Counted from the stretch's first letter, positions 11,443 to 22,415 are shown. The stretch: 64,000 nucleotides of DNA from Vitellaria paradoxa (GCA_019916065.1 CM034244.1:33851433-33915432); one strand, 5' to 3'. Notes: a model not told the origin generated them from the letters alone. Numbers and translations are program-made.

Positions 11443-11772
11443 AACCCCAAGGGGTTAGATGGGATGGTCTTGAACTGGAACTTAGGAGCTTACCACCTCA
11501 AGGTTTCAAATTCAAGTCTCCTCTCTAGCAAAAACTTGAGGCCAGCCTCCCGGGCGCAAAGCGTAGTAAAGGTTAGTAGGACGAGTCTCCTTGGCTGGAC
11601 GAACCGTATCCAGTTCTTGGGTATGGGTCCGACTCCCCGCCGCTACGCGAGTTCGCGATTTACCGCTGCACGTGTTGAGGGGCCGGTATGTGTGGCACAA
11701 ACCAAAAGAGATTCACTCTCTAGGGGTTTGGTCTAAGGAGTGAGTCTCTCGAGATCAAATCCTTTTTTTTTT
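11443..11772 (+). mobile_element. SINE with target duplication, 3' T-tract
   Basis: Flanked by CACTTTCCACTAACCC (11427-11442) and CACTTTCTACTAACCC (11773-11788), a 16-bp target duplication with one mismatch. Near the 5' end are an A-box-like GGATGGTCTTGAACTGG and a B-box-like GGTTTCAAATTCAAGTC about 35 bases later, so it is tRNA-derived. The body is GC-rich compared with its surroundings and ends in about 10 T before the duplication. It lies in the 5'UTR intron of AAC-A and is absent from AAC-B. Confidence 0.65.
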
Positions 11773-13144
11773 CACTTTCTACTAACCCTTACAGTAAATC
11801 CTTTCACTTGAAACCTTTTCTATTAGGTATATAAAGACCATACCCTTCTTTATCAGGTATATAAATATCATATACTATCAACGCAAATCAATTTCATAAA
11901 AAAAATAATTGCCCTCAACGCTAGTCAAGGAGATCATTCAGCAATCTTATTTCCTTTAACAAAATGAAAATAATCCCAAAAATTGCTATCACAGCGATTA
12001 GAGTCTATATATATATATATATATTCGTATAAGTTATCATTCAACTTTTTTTCTTTTTATCAAATAAAAAACAATTCTAAAACAATAAATGTTATCAACG
12101 CCAACCGAGGAGGCCATTCAGCGATCTTTATCTCTTTTAAAAAAATAAAAACAATTCAAAAAATCTGTTGTCGAAGCAATAAAGTTTATATATATATATG
12201 TTTGGATTAATGATATATTTTATTTTTATTTTTCCACTAAATAAAAAATAATTCCCCAAAAAAAATAAATGCTACAACGCTAATAAAGGCGACCATCTTT
12301 TAACAAAATAAAAACAATTCTCAGAAAAAAAAAATTGTTATCAAAACAGCAGAAGTTGTAGAGTTTATATATATATATATATATATATTCGTATTAATTA
12401 CCTCTTTTATTTTTAGTTTTTTAGCAAATAAAAAATAATTCCAAGATAAACATAAATGATGCCAACTGTAAAAATAAATGTTATTAAATTCGTTTATGGT
12501 TTGACCCCATCCACCCCTCTTTCTCTCCACCTCCTTCCCCAGCTTCTAAGGCTTTTATTTTTTCCCTTTTCTTGAGGTGGGCCCCAACACAACAACCATA
12601 ATAATAATTAAATTTATTAATTCATTAATAATTAATTTATTCAAATTTTATTATTTATATATTAATAAAATTTATTTAATAAATGATTCTAATTTTATTT
12701 GTAAACGGTAAGTACTTTTTATTCTTACATGTTATTTTTGTAAATAGAAATTATTTATTACAATTCACAAAATTAAATATAAATGAAATTATATTAAACT
12801 TTTTAAGATCAACTAAATAATTAAATTATTTTAATTTTTCTTAATTTATTAAAAAATATTTTATAACATATTAAAAAATACATGGGATCAAAAAGAACTG
12901 GGTGAAATTTTCCGATCCCAACCGAGAGGAAAGCCGGCTCAGCCAGGGCAGCCGGACCCGGCTCAATAACATCTAAATCAAAGCTATGACGAAACCCATG
13001 TCAAAATTAATATACAGTAATATTTAAGCGATTCTTTCTACACAAATAGCACTACATTAGATTTCAAATCCATTAATATTATCGAAACCTAATGGAACAT
13101 ACCAAATACCACTTTTGTGATTGGAGGAGATGTTTCCTTGGGCA

Positions 13145-13283
13145 AAATCAATAAAAACCAATTAACTTTTACCAACTTTTTATATTTTTTTTTAATCAAA
13201 ATTTATCATTTATCACTTTTATATCAAATTTTTGTACTTTTACTATAATTTGTGGTCAATTTTTACCAACCAAACAATTCTTA
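13145..13283 (-). repeat. MITE of the short GTTTGGTTG family
   Basis: Its reverse complement begins TTGTTTGGTTGGTAAAAATTG and runs through AAAAGTGATAAATG. It aligns with 29651-29798, the reverse complement of 37353-37509, and 62520-62675. It sits in the AAC-A-specific part of the 5'UTR intron. Confidence 0.4.
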
Positions 13284-13356
13284 CATGTACTTGAGCATCA
13301 ATATGGCCAGATATGAACCTCAGACAACAAAAGATCTGACCCGTATCAGAACGTAA

Positions 13357-13479
13357 GGTGGTGTTTGGTTGAAAATCAAAAACTGTTGTTAAAGTGACTC
13401 GTGGTTGAAGAAAGTTAAATTTTTTTTATAAAACTTGAGTTTTTTTTTTCTGGGTATTGTTTGAGATCCAAACACCACA
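13357..13479. repeat. Short MITE, 123 bp
   Basis: Ends GGTGGTGTTTGG and CCAAACACCACA, preceded by TAA. The interior is T-rich and AAAACTTGAG-like. A related element lies at about 54343-54534. Confidence 0.45.
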
Positions 13480-13839
13480 CGATCAATACCAGTATATCAA
13501 GACTTATTTGCACAGATCACAAATAGTTGGAAAACATTAATAGTTATACAGATCTACGGAAAAATGTGCAACAAAAGTAACAAACAGTCGACATGCATTC
13601 ATTCTACGGAAATGCACAGCAAAAAGAAACGAAAGTAACATGCACGAAACTAATCTGCTCAAACAAATCAAAAGAATAAAAATAAAAACTCTGCACAAGA
13701 GAGAGTAAACGCACAAAGATCTAAGATGAGCAAGAGCAACAATGGGGTCACAGATCGCAAGGATTCAGACAACTCCGATCGGGACGCAGAACTAAATCTA
13801 GAGAGGTAAAAGAGATTTCTAGAGAGAGAAAGAGAGTAC

Positions 13840-13925
13840 CTGCGATCGGCACGCCTCGGAAGTCGCCGAGAATGAGGGGAGAAGAACGAGGCGATGTGAA
13901 GGGGGTCGCAGCGTGGCGAGGCATA
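13840..13925 (-). other. Noncoding first exon of AAC-A
   Basis: The minus strand reads ...CTTCTCCCCTCATTCTCGGCGACTTCC...GATCGCAG|GTACTC. The same sequence and donor occur in AAC-B at 20213. The 5' limit is approximate, set about 25-30 nt below the TATA run. Confidence 0.6.
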
Positions 13926-13943
13926 TAGACATGCGTGTCTTGT

Positions 13944-13958
13944 ATATATTATATATAA
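13944..13958 (-). promoter_or_regulatory. Candidate TATA box of AAC-A
   Basis: The minus strand reads TATATATAATATATAC about 25 nt upstream of the inferred first exon. The spacing fits, but the start site is inferred. Confidence 0.4.
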
Positions 13959-14354
13959 GAAGGGCTGACCCCTAGTTTAGTGTGCTGGGTTAGGTGGGTT
14001 TATCACCGTACGATTGACCGAATAATGGGCTAAAGCGGGCTGGGCTCGGGATCGGACGGTGAGGAAGAGGGTTGGTGAGAGTTGCGCGGGTGTTTGGACG
14101 CTGGGGTTCCCCTGGTCCTGAAAGGGGTGGGGATGCGGAAAGTTCGATCGGAAATTTCTTTTCTCCATTCAAAATGGGAATACGCGAAAGTCGTGGGTCC
14201 AATCCCAAAGCTACAATTGCACAACTCCAAATGTCCAGTGGTCTAAATTTGACGTAGTACAATCAAATCATAGGCGTTTGGCATGTGATTTGTTTGGGTC
14301 AAAGCCGACTTTAAAATGCAAATCTTTTACTTCACATGCAAAGGATTTATTTAT

Positions 14355-14893
14355 GGGTAAATTTCATTAATCTTTCTTCAGTTTTTTGACACCAACAGAA
14401 ATTTCTCTTGAAGTTTTTAAAATAACACTGATCTCTCTTCTTTTATCAGATAAATTTCACTAACCTCCCCTGAGGTTTTTAAATGTGTAAATTTTTTATA
14501 CAATCATCTTCTTTGCATCGAAAAGCTTTCAAACGAGTATCATTATCGCTATTTTTTTGAATTCGTGGGAACGGATTTGAAAAATCATTCTCACAGTTTG
14601 CTACTTTCTAAAAAAAAGATGCCAAAATCAACTCAAAATTACATTTTATCTCAATTTATCCCACAGTTTGCTACTTTTCAGAAAAAAAAGACGTCAAAAT
14701 CAACCGTAAACTATATTTTATCTCAATTTATCTTTTTTTTTACTCTAAACGAGACTTTTACGAGAAAAAATAGATCAGAGGAAGTTAGTGAAATTTATCT
14801 AGTAAAGGAAGGGAAGGCAGTATCACTTCAGAAACCTCAGGGAAAGTTTCTGTTAGTGTCAGAAATCTCAGGAGAGGTTAGTGAAATTTACCC
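14355..14893. mobile_element. Non-autonomous MULE-like element with 9-bp TSD
   Basis: Ends GGGTAAATTTCATTAA and, reverse-complemented, GGGTAAATTTCACTAACC. The inverted homology continues for about 80 bases (TGACACCAACAGAAATTTCT against TGACACTAACAGAAACTTTC). Perfect 9-bp target duplication TTTATTTAT at 14346-14354 and 14894-14902. The paralogous site in copy B (near 21545-21575) is empty and simply reads GGATTTATTTATTTTATTTA. The interior has an internal direct repeat (CACAGTTTGCTACTTT twice, near 14592 and 14661). Confidence 0.8.
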
Positions 14894-14944
14894 TTTATTT
14901 ATTTATTTTCCAGGACCAATAACGAGAGAGACGTTCACCGTCAA

Positions 14945-16155
14945 CCTTCTCTTCTTTCTTTCTTTCTTTCTTTTTTTTTTTCTTTTTAACTGCACTTTCA
15001 ACCTTCTAAAAAAGTATGGGTAAGCATAGTTACTTGAACATTAAACTAGTTACGGGAATCTTCCACATCCATCTGAATCTTATATTTATCTCTCTTATTC
15101 CTCAATTTTTGTTATACAAAGATCCAATCATTAGTTTTTTTTCTCCTCCCGTAAAATGAGATAAATGCCCTTCAAAAGTTCAAATAGTTGAGAGACTCTA
15201 TTGTAATTAACTTAAAGTTTAAAAAAAATTTCTATAATTAGTCTAATTATATTACTTTATCCAATTAATTTAGTAAAATATATTTCATATTAATTTAATT
15301 ATATTATAAATAATTTAATAAAATGTATTTTATATTAATTTAGTTAATTTATTTTAATTAATCTTATCTTTAATTAACTTAATTAAATTATTAATTAATA
15401 TACTCATTAATTATTAATTAATTAAATTAAATTTTTAGTAATTTAATTGATTATATTTAATTAATTTTATTTAACATAATATAATTTAGTTAATTAAATT
15501 AATTAATAATTTTGTTATATTATTTATTAAAAATAATTTTATTTTAGTAAAATGGTTAAATAAAATAAATTATTTTTATATGATATAGTAAAAGTGGATA
15601 AGATACTACAATTAAAAAAATATTTATAACAGAAAAAATAACTGTAAAAATATTTTTAATTTTTTTACTTTTTTTTGCATAACTTGTGAAAAATAAAAAT
15701 ACATTTAACAAATACATTTTTATGTATTTAGTTTTTAATTTTTGGATTTGCTTGAATTGGTTTTCGAATCAATAAGTTGAAGAATTTAAAACTGTCATGT
15801 TAATTTTAGTCTAGACAATTTTATGATTATAAAATATTTTAATAATTTAAATATTTTAAAATAATAGGTCCACAATCTTTTTACATCATTTTTATTGATA
15901 TTTTTTATTATTTTTTTTATGTATTATATAACAATACACTTAGTGAATCTATTACTTGAAATTGCAAAAATCAGTTTAAGCAAATTAAAAAATTAAAAAT
16001 AAATACATAAAAACTTATCTATTAATTATTTTTTTTTAAATGACAATTTATTTAGAAAAAAAAAAGTAAAAAAAAATAAAAGTATTTTTACTGTCAATTT
16101 TTCTTCCATAAATACCTTTTTAATTTTAGCACCTTATTTATTTCTGCCATATTAT
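14945..16155. other. AT-rich spacer between the two duplicated blocks
   Basis: Extremely A+T-rich (TTAATTAA-type runs at 15200-15600). No gene, no clear repeat ends. Confidence 0.5.
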
Positions 16156-16159
16156 ATTA

Positions 16160-16550
16160 AAATAAGGGTAAAGTACAAAAACTGTCGCTATACTTTACCC
16201 TCGGTCTCACTTTGATTTCAATAGTTTCAATTACAACAGTCAAATCCGTACACTTTCATTAAACAACAATCAATTACTTTCGTCTATTATCCATTACAAA
16301 TCACTGTTAAGATAAGGATAGAACTATCATTTTACAAGATGGTCTATATGGTAAAGTGATGGCATGAAAATTGTCCCTTATGTGTTAGATTGCTAATTGT
16401 TCACATAGCAGAGTGATGACGTGGCACCTAACCACCATTAAAATAAGAATAAAACCATTATTTTAAAAAATAGTTTACGTGTCAGAGTAATGACGTGTAG
16501 GCTACCTGTCATGTGCCAAATTGCTAATTATCAAATTGCAAATATTCAAT
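16160..16550. repeat. Truncated GGGTAAAGTAC-type TIR element
   Basis: Starts GGGTAAAGTACAAAAACTGTC, the typical left end of a MULE-like family, and runs as far as the left edge of duplicated block B, where it stops without an inverted partner. Internal direct repeats (TAGAGTGATGACGTG/CAGAGTAATGACGTG near 16411 and 16475). It may mark the breakpoint of the duplication. Confidence 0.35.
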
Positions 16551-16822
16551 ATCTCCTCCAAATTTGAAAGTAACAAAGCCGAAACGAAAGTCATACTCAA
16601 CAAAAAATTCGACTCCAATAACCTCCAAACAGAGGTTCAAGGAAACAAAAATTTTCCTGTCAGAAAACAACAATGTTTGGGACATAAACCTATCCCATGA
16701 ATTTGGTTATTCAAATTGAGCAAAAATTGCCCTGGATGAATGAATGAATGCTCAAATAAAGTTAAAATAGGTATCTTTTTTCTTTTCGTCAACATCTATG
16801 AAACTAGGAAGGGATCGATAAA

Positions 16823-19247
16823 TTAGGCTCCACCTGAACCATACTTCTTTCCAAAAACAATCACCTGAAGCTTGTCATAACCAGCAAGCACACCGGCACC
16901 GGCGACAGCTCGGAGGATGTTAGCACCGGCACCTTTGAACAAAGATTTGGATCCCTCGTTTTTAAGGATTTGAGCAAAGGCATCCAATGAGCTCTTGTAC
17001 TTCACAGCTTCCCCAGAGGTCATCATCATTCTTCTGCGGACCGTATCAATAGGATAGGAGGCAAGGCCAGCACCAGTCGTGACGACCCAACCAAGGGCAA
17101 AACTAGCAAAGAAACTATCCTGGAATCATCAAAAGCACAAGTGCCAACAAAATTTCAGCAATATCGCCCACAAAATACACAATTACATATTTGGTGTCAG
17201 GGAATGTCACCTAGTAAATTGCAAAACAAAAAATAAGGAAGGTGATGTTTACTAGTAATAGTTTATGGGGTTAAAATCCTCAAAAAATGGGATTGTATTT
17301 CTTATCTCGTCTATTCTCAAACAAATGCTAACGCCCCATTTGGAGGAGCAAAAAAGAAAAAAAAAATCAAGTCTTAAGTGTTTAATAAAACACTAAAAGT
17401 TACAACTTTCGTTGAGTTGACTAGTTGTTAAGACATAATTTTTGCTGAACTAACGGGAATATAATGGTCACTTCATTTCAACACAGCTCAAAAGTTACTA
17501 AAAATTTTATTAAATACTTAAAAATTGTTAAAAATTACTAAAAATTTCTATTTGTTTTATTAAACATACAAAAAGTTTCACTGCTAATTTTTGTCAAAAA
17601 AATTGTCAAAAATTACTAAAAATTTGACTTTTAAACGGAGCCTAAATTAAAGTCGACCTTTTTTTTTTTTTTTTGAGCGTGACAAAAGATACAAATGGTT
17701 CTTCACCGGGTAGAAATAATATTGCTAGCAATATGCACGGAGCAAGATAACATACATTGAGACTTAACAAAAAATTCTCGTAAAATACAATAATAGGTAA
17801 AACTGATGAAGCCAAGCCAGACAATAATCTACTAACCTGCAATTTGCCAGTGAGGATCACTGGCTTCAGGGAGTCGTACATTCCAAAGTACAAACCACGG
17901 TACACGATGATACCGACGATTGATATGTTAAACCCACGGTACAGACCAGCAATACCATCTGATTGTATTGTCTTCCTGTAGACATCAGCCAAACCGTTGA
18001 ACTGCCTCTCTCTTCCCATCTTCGCAGCCTTGGCATCACTTGAAAGCCGGGTTCGAGCATAATCCAGGGAATACACAAAGAGTGAGGAAAAAGCACCAGC
18101 AGCAGCACCAGATGCCAAGTTGCCAGCAAACCATTTCCAGTAGCCGTCACGGTCTTTCTTGTAGTTGAAAAGCCTCTTAAAGTGATCCTTGAATGCAAAA
18201 TTCAAGGCCTACAAACATTTGAGTGGGCAGTCAGTAATGCACATAAGTTAGGAAGTATGGAAACTTTAAAATGGATGTCGTATCCGTGTCCGACACGTGT
18301 AACATACACATATTTCTCGGACATTTTAAGATACGTGTTAGATATGTCACATGATGTATCTTATTATTTTATCATTTTTTTCTTCAAATATATTATTAAA
18401 ATAAATCTATATTTGAGTAGTTTAAACTTCTAAAATTATAAAATCTTATAATTCATATTTTGTTATGATTTGTATATTGAATTAGATATCAGAATAGTCT
18501 TGTTTTAAATATTATATTCACATATATGGCTAATAAAAATATATAAAATTTATATTTTTTGCCTATATTTCTACCATGATCACATACTCATTTTTTAAAA
18601 ATTTTCGTATCCACGTCTGTATTTATGTTATATCCATGTTCTATATCTATGTCCATGCTTCTTAGCACATAAGAGAGGGCTGTTATCTACACAGGTTAAA
18701 TGCATATATGCATAAAATTCAACCATGCCAACTAAGGAGAACAACCAACCTGAGTTGGGAAGTAACGGATGACATTAGTGCCATTCCCTCTCCACAACGA
18801 TCCAAACCCTTCATCTTTAACTGTTCTCTTGAAACAATCTCCAATTCCCTTGTAGGGTTCAGAAAGCCGGCCAGACTTAATCATCTCGTCCTGATTTTGG
18901 ATCAAAAGTTTCACCCGCTCGATTGGAGCGGCAGCAGTTTTGGAGACAGTAGCCGAAACTCCACCCATGAGAAAATCAATGGCAAAGCTTGATAATCCTT
19001 TCTCAGCGGGGGCTTGGACAAACACAGGTGAAGCATTTGCGGCAACCAGTGACAGATCCTGGGCAGCTCTGCATGTTTGTGTCATGGGATATTGCAATGC
19101 AGCACTTGAGTAATTCCCATATGAAAATTGCTTCGGATAAAGGGCAGGTTTCTGATAGCTCCTGTAACTCATTTGAGCATTAGAACTGAGATGAATCAGG
19201 CCAACTGCCTTCTGCAAGATGGTTGGGTGCTGCTGCTGATCGGCCAT
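16823..19247 (-). CDS. AAC: Mitochondrial ADP/ATP carrier, copy B
   Basis: Tandem paralogue of the gene at 7436-9892, with identical architecture: coding exons 18750-19247, 17837-18208 and 16823-17119 (498, 372 and 297 nt), 388 residues, no stop or frameshift. The RRRMMM signature (318-323), PIERVK (108-113) and PIDTVR (313-318) are intact. Differences fall in places that are usually invariant: RGNTAN becomes RGNGTN (residues 156-157) and [16 protein letters not shown] becomes [16 protein letters not shown] (201, 206, 208). Ala157 in particular is conserved across plant, yeast and animal carriers as I know them. The copy is therefore probably functional in form but may be under weaker or altered constraint. 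It has its own noncoding first exon and TATA boxes, so it is not a retrocopy. Confidence 0.92.
17331..17642. repeat. MITE in the last intron of AAC-B
   Basis: Left end GCCCCATTTGGAGG and right end AAACGGAGCC, with TAA on both sides (CTAAC... and ...TAAATT), in the style of PIF/Harbinger (Tourist) MITEs. The interior repeats AAAAATTACTAAAAATT. The matching intron of AAC-A (near 8430) lacks it. Confidence 0.5.
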
Positions 19248-19269
19248 TACGTCGGGTGAATAAGAACCC
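19248..19269 (-). other. 5'UTR part of AAC-B exon 2
   Basis: Acceptor TATGCAG|GGGTT at 19271-19270; the exon begins at 19269 and the ATG at 19247. The leader GGGTTCTTATT...GACGTA is shared with copy A. Confidence 0.6.
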
Positions 19270-20212
19270 CTGCATATTTTATGTAAACATTATGATTCAT
19301 TAGAGAATCCACTTGGACAAATCAGGGCCTGAAACACTACAGCAATCCGTGGCAACAAAGTAAATTGAATTGCAGGATTTAGGGGGTGTTTGGTTCAATA
19401 TGAAATATTTTTTTTTTTTTTGGAGGGAAAACACTCAAGCCAAGGTGCATTTTTTTTTTAACTCAAAGTGTTCTGTTTTTTTATTTATAACTCAAAATAT
19501 CTAAATCAGTTTGTACGTATTTCAACTAATTTTTTGAGTCTTAAAATTAATGATCGGTATAACTCGTTTAGTTAAAGTCAAGATGCATTGCAAGGTCAAG
19601 TACTCCAACATATTGAGAAACTTCAAACAGTCATTCAATTAAAAGAATCCGTACAATGGGTTAACAAGTTTGTCAGACAGCAGCAGAGCTGCTCAGGAAC
19701 AGGAGTAACAGTATTCTGTTTCCTGTGCACAAAACATGGAAGCCATTGGAGGTAAAATAAAAAATAAAAAAATTTAACCATAAGAAATGCAAATACTTTT
19801 TTTTGATGAATAATAAGAAATTCAAATACTTGGAAACCCTGGTAACAACACTTTGGCACTAGCAGTGGTAGTATCCAAATTAAGCATTTTTTTGGGAATT
19901 ATCTGTTACAGCAACAGAGAAAAAAAAAAAAAAAAAACAGGGAGAGAGAGAGATGCATTCATTGTTACACAGATGTATGTAAATGTACAGCAGAAGGATA
20001 AGCAAAAGCAACAATAGAGTCACAAAATGAAAATTCTGCACAAAAGAGAGAGAGAGAGAGAGAGAGTAAACACATAAAGAAAAAGTACGGGTCTAAGATA
20101 AGCAAAAGCAACAATAGAGTCACAGATCGAAAGGATCCACACAACTCCGATCGGGCCGCAGAACTAAATTTAGAGAGATAAAGTGATTTCTCTAGATACA
20201 GAAAGAGAATAC

Positions 20213-20320
20213 CTGCGATCAGATTGGTCTGAGTGAGGAGAGAAGTCGCTGAGAATGAGGAGAGAAGAACGAGGCGATACGAAGGAGGTCAAAAGGCAGC
20301 GAGGTACATATATAGAGAGA
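20213..20320 (-). other. Noncoding first exon of AAC-B
   Basis: The minus strand reads ...CTTCTCTCCTCATTCTCAGCGACTTC...GATCGCAG|GTATTC, with the donor at 20212. It is joined to 19269 by a 943-nt 5'UTR intron containing GA-rich tracts. The 5' limit is approximate because two TATA boxes compete. Confidence 0.6.
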
Positions 20321-20358
20321 AGGAGGTCAAAAGGCGGCGAGGTACATATATAGAGAGA
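20281..20358 (-). promoter_or_regulatory. Tandemly duplicated core promoter (2 x 39 bp) of AAC-B
   Basis: The unit GAAGGAGGTCAAAAGGCAGC...ATATATAGAGA occurs twice, at 20281-20319 and 20320-20358, with one base difference (GCAGC/GCGGC). Each unit holds a TATATATG on the minus strand (about 20306-20314 and 20345-20353). Copy A has a single unrelated TATA run. Two start sites 39 nt apart are the expected result. Confidence 0.6.
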
Positions 20359-20898
20359 GCGCGAGAGGGAAATGTTACGTTCACAATAATTTTTTTTTAA
20401 CATGTTTTTTTTTTAATATTTCAAAATTGTGGTTGTAAAAAGGTTAATATTTAAATATTTATTAATTTTAGTATCTGTAATGAGCATTGTTAGATTAAAA
20501 TTTAATAATTTAAATATATTTATATTTTTTTAAATTTAAATAATATAAATGTATTTAAATTCTTAAATTTTAACATAGTATTACTGTATCAACATTCTCT
20601 TTTTCATGCAAGCACCCCGGCAACTCCCACCAAAAATCATACGTTTACAACAAATCTATTCAATAGTTTTTATAATATTTTAAAACGCCGTTGTTTTGAA
20701 ATAAAAAGATAAGAAACAAAAAAAAAAATCGTCAATAGGAGTGTTTCAATTGCCAGCATTGGTATATATAAAGTATATATAATTGTGTAAAAATATTAAT
20801 TTGATTAAAAATATTAAAATTAATTAATATTTAAATTAATAAATATTTAAATGTTAGCATTTTTACCGTGTCAATACAAAGTAAAAATGAAATATAGA

Positions 20899-21232
20899 GG
20901 CCGTTTGGAGGTTCAAAAATAAGAAAAAAAAAAGTAAATTTTTTAGTAATTTTTTGTGTGTTTGATAGAACAAAGTGTATTTTTTAGTATTTTTTTGTAA
21001 CATTTAAGTGTTTGGTAAATTTTTTACTATAAAAAATAAAAAAATAATAATTTTTTGTGTGTTTGATATGTTTTTTACTATAACAAATAAAAAAATTGAT
21101 AACTTTTTGTTTTATTTTTTATTGTAACAAATAAAAAAAGTAGAAAAATTATAATTTTACCAAACGTATCAAAAGTTACAAAATGTAACTTTTGTTATTT
21201 TTTTATTAATTTTTGAGCCTCCAAACGGGCTC
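20899..21232. repeat. MITE, PIF/Harbinger-like GTTTGG family
   Basis: Ends GAGGCCGTTTGGAGGTTC and, reverse-complemented, GAGCCCGTTTGGAGGCTC. The interior repeats TTTTTTGTGTGTTTGATA. Homologous to 55089-55427 and, inverted, to 63329-63665. Confidence 0.6.
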
Positions 21233-21663
21233 GTAATTCATTGATTCAAAACGTAATTTTAGAATATTAAAAAAAAATTGTAAAAAGTAGTAATAAACGC
21301 AGCATTCCTCTGTTTGGACGCTGGGGTTTCCCTGGTCTGAAAGGGCCGGGGAAGGTTCTATTAACGTGATTGGTTTGGAAATTTCTTTTGTCCCTTCAAA
21401 ATGGGAGTCCGCGAAGTTCGCGGGTCCAACCCAACAACTCCAGTGGTCTGAATTTGACAAGAATAATCAAAATCAAAGGCGTTTGGCATCCGCTTTCTTT
21501 GGGTCAAAGCCGCCTTTAAAAGGCCAATCTTTTACTTCACACGCAAAGGATTTATTTATTTTATTTATTTATTTATTTACAAGGACCAATAGAGGGAGAG
21601 ACGTTCACCTTCTCAAAAATTATTGGGAGAACGTTTGGAGTTTTAAGTCTTTTACTTGTTTTA

Positions 21664-21881
21664 GGCTTACTTTGGGAACAAATTTAGTTAACTTTTTCTT
21701 AACTAGTTAAATTTATGTTTGGGAAGGAAAAAAGTGATTTTTTTTAGGTGACTAACTTATTTTTGTTAATTTAACATTTTTACCCTTGAAAATTTAAAAT
21801 AAAGTTAAAATACAAGAAAGTAAATTTGACCAAACACTATTGAAATAGCTATTAGAATGGCTACCAATGCCAAACGGAGCC
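21664..21881. repeat. MITE with TTA target duplication, 218 bp
   Basis: Flanked by TTA (21661-21663 and 21882-21884). Ends GGCTTACTTTGGGAAC and CCAAACGGAGCC. A related copy lies at about 53436-53662; they share GAAAGTGATTTTTTTT... and CTACCnATnCCAAACG. Confidence 0.55.
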
Positions 21882-21889
21882 TTACCTTT

Positions 21890-22415
21890 ATATTTATTTT
21901 ACCAAATATATTAAAAATTTTAACTATTATTTTTTAACAAAAAATTTAAAAATTATTAAAAATTAGGCGTCTAAACATCCCCTAAAGTAACTCTAATCTC
22001 AAATAATTCCATAGCTTGAATTGGAGGTCCTTTTTTATTTACGCTTTATTATTTTTTTTTTCTATTTTTGAGGAATAAGAAACAAATATTGTGGGAGGTG
22101 TTTGGTACATAAATAAATACTAGCTTTTACAAACTTTTAACCATTCTTATTTTTTATACATTTATTTTAAAACTCTAATTTTTACAAAGTTTTATAAATT
22201 TTTCTCAATTTTTGTTGACTTTCTGGCAATTTTTTTGACCATTTCCATTCAAACGAGTAAATGAGATTATATTCAAACGAGTCTTATCAAAATTTTTGGA
22301 TTGTACTAACCAATTGTGGAGTCATACTAAAGTAAGGGGGCAAGTGAACCCCTTAATTTTGAATGTGAAATTAAATTAATTCAAATTTTGAATATTTTGT
22401 TCTTATTAAAAAAAT
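21890..22415. other. AT-rich spacer with MITE debris
   Basis: Contains partial GTTTGG-type sequences (for example GGAGGTGTTTGGTACATAAA near 22095) without a clear partner. No gene. Confidence 0.4.

Larger units (their letters stand above)
10690..12480. repeat. Diverged tandem repeat of about 178 bp, interrupted
   Basis: Units share an order of motifs: CGCTAnnnAAGGnGnnCATTCAGC, then a Pu-rich AATAAAAACAATTC, then GTCGAAGC/ATCACAGCG, then TTTATATATAT. Starts are near 11917, 12095 and 12272. A fourth related unit (TGCTAATTAAAGAAATCATTC) starts near 10697 and is separated from the rest by about 1 kb containing the SINE and an inverted-repeat element. Low-complexity TA runs end each unit. Confidence 0.5.
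9915..13839 (-). other. 5'UTR intron of AAC-A (3.9 kb, transposon-filled)
   Basis: Donor GCAG|GTACTC at 13839 and acceptor GCCAG at 9915. The matching intron of AAC-B is only 943 nt. The excess, about 10440-13590, holds a diverged 178-bp tandem repeat, an inverted-repeat element (11000-11215), a SINE (11443-11772) and two small MITEs. The outer parts (about 9915-10430 and 13590-13839) align with copy B. Confidence 0.7.
7140..14945. repeat. Duplicated block, copy A (AAC gene plus flanks)
   Basis: Homologous in the same orientation to 16552-21620. Matching landmarks are: CCTCCAAATTTGAAAG (7161 and 16554), the gene itself, the noncoding first exon, TGTTTGGACGCTGGGG (14093 and 21310), and GGACCAATA...GAGACGTTCACC (14912 and 21583). 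Copy A is longer mainly because of about 3 kb inserted in the 5'UTR intron, a 377-bp TIR element at 7934 and a MULE at 14355. Confidence 0.85.
16552..21620. repeat. Duplicated block, copy B
   Basis: Partner of 7140-14945, same orientation, roughly 5.1 kb. It is the more compact copy and can serve as the empty site for most insertions of copy A. Its own private insertions are a MITE at 17331-17642, an AT-rich stretch at about 18265-18670 in the middle intron, and MITE-like sequence at 20899-21232. Confidence 0.85.

Noticed and set aside
14565..15023. 152-residue plus-strand frame
   Set aside because: It lies inside and runs out of the MULE at 14355 and is composed of its repeats and a T-rich tract; the empty site in the paralogous block shows it is not a gene.
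16823..19247. Copy B as a processed pseudogene
   Set aside because: It keeps introns, a noncoding exon, a promoter region and an uninterrupted frame.
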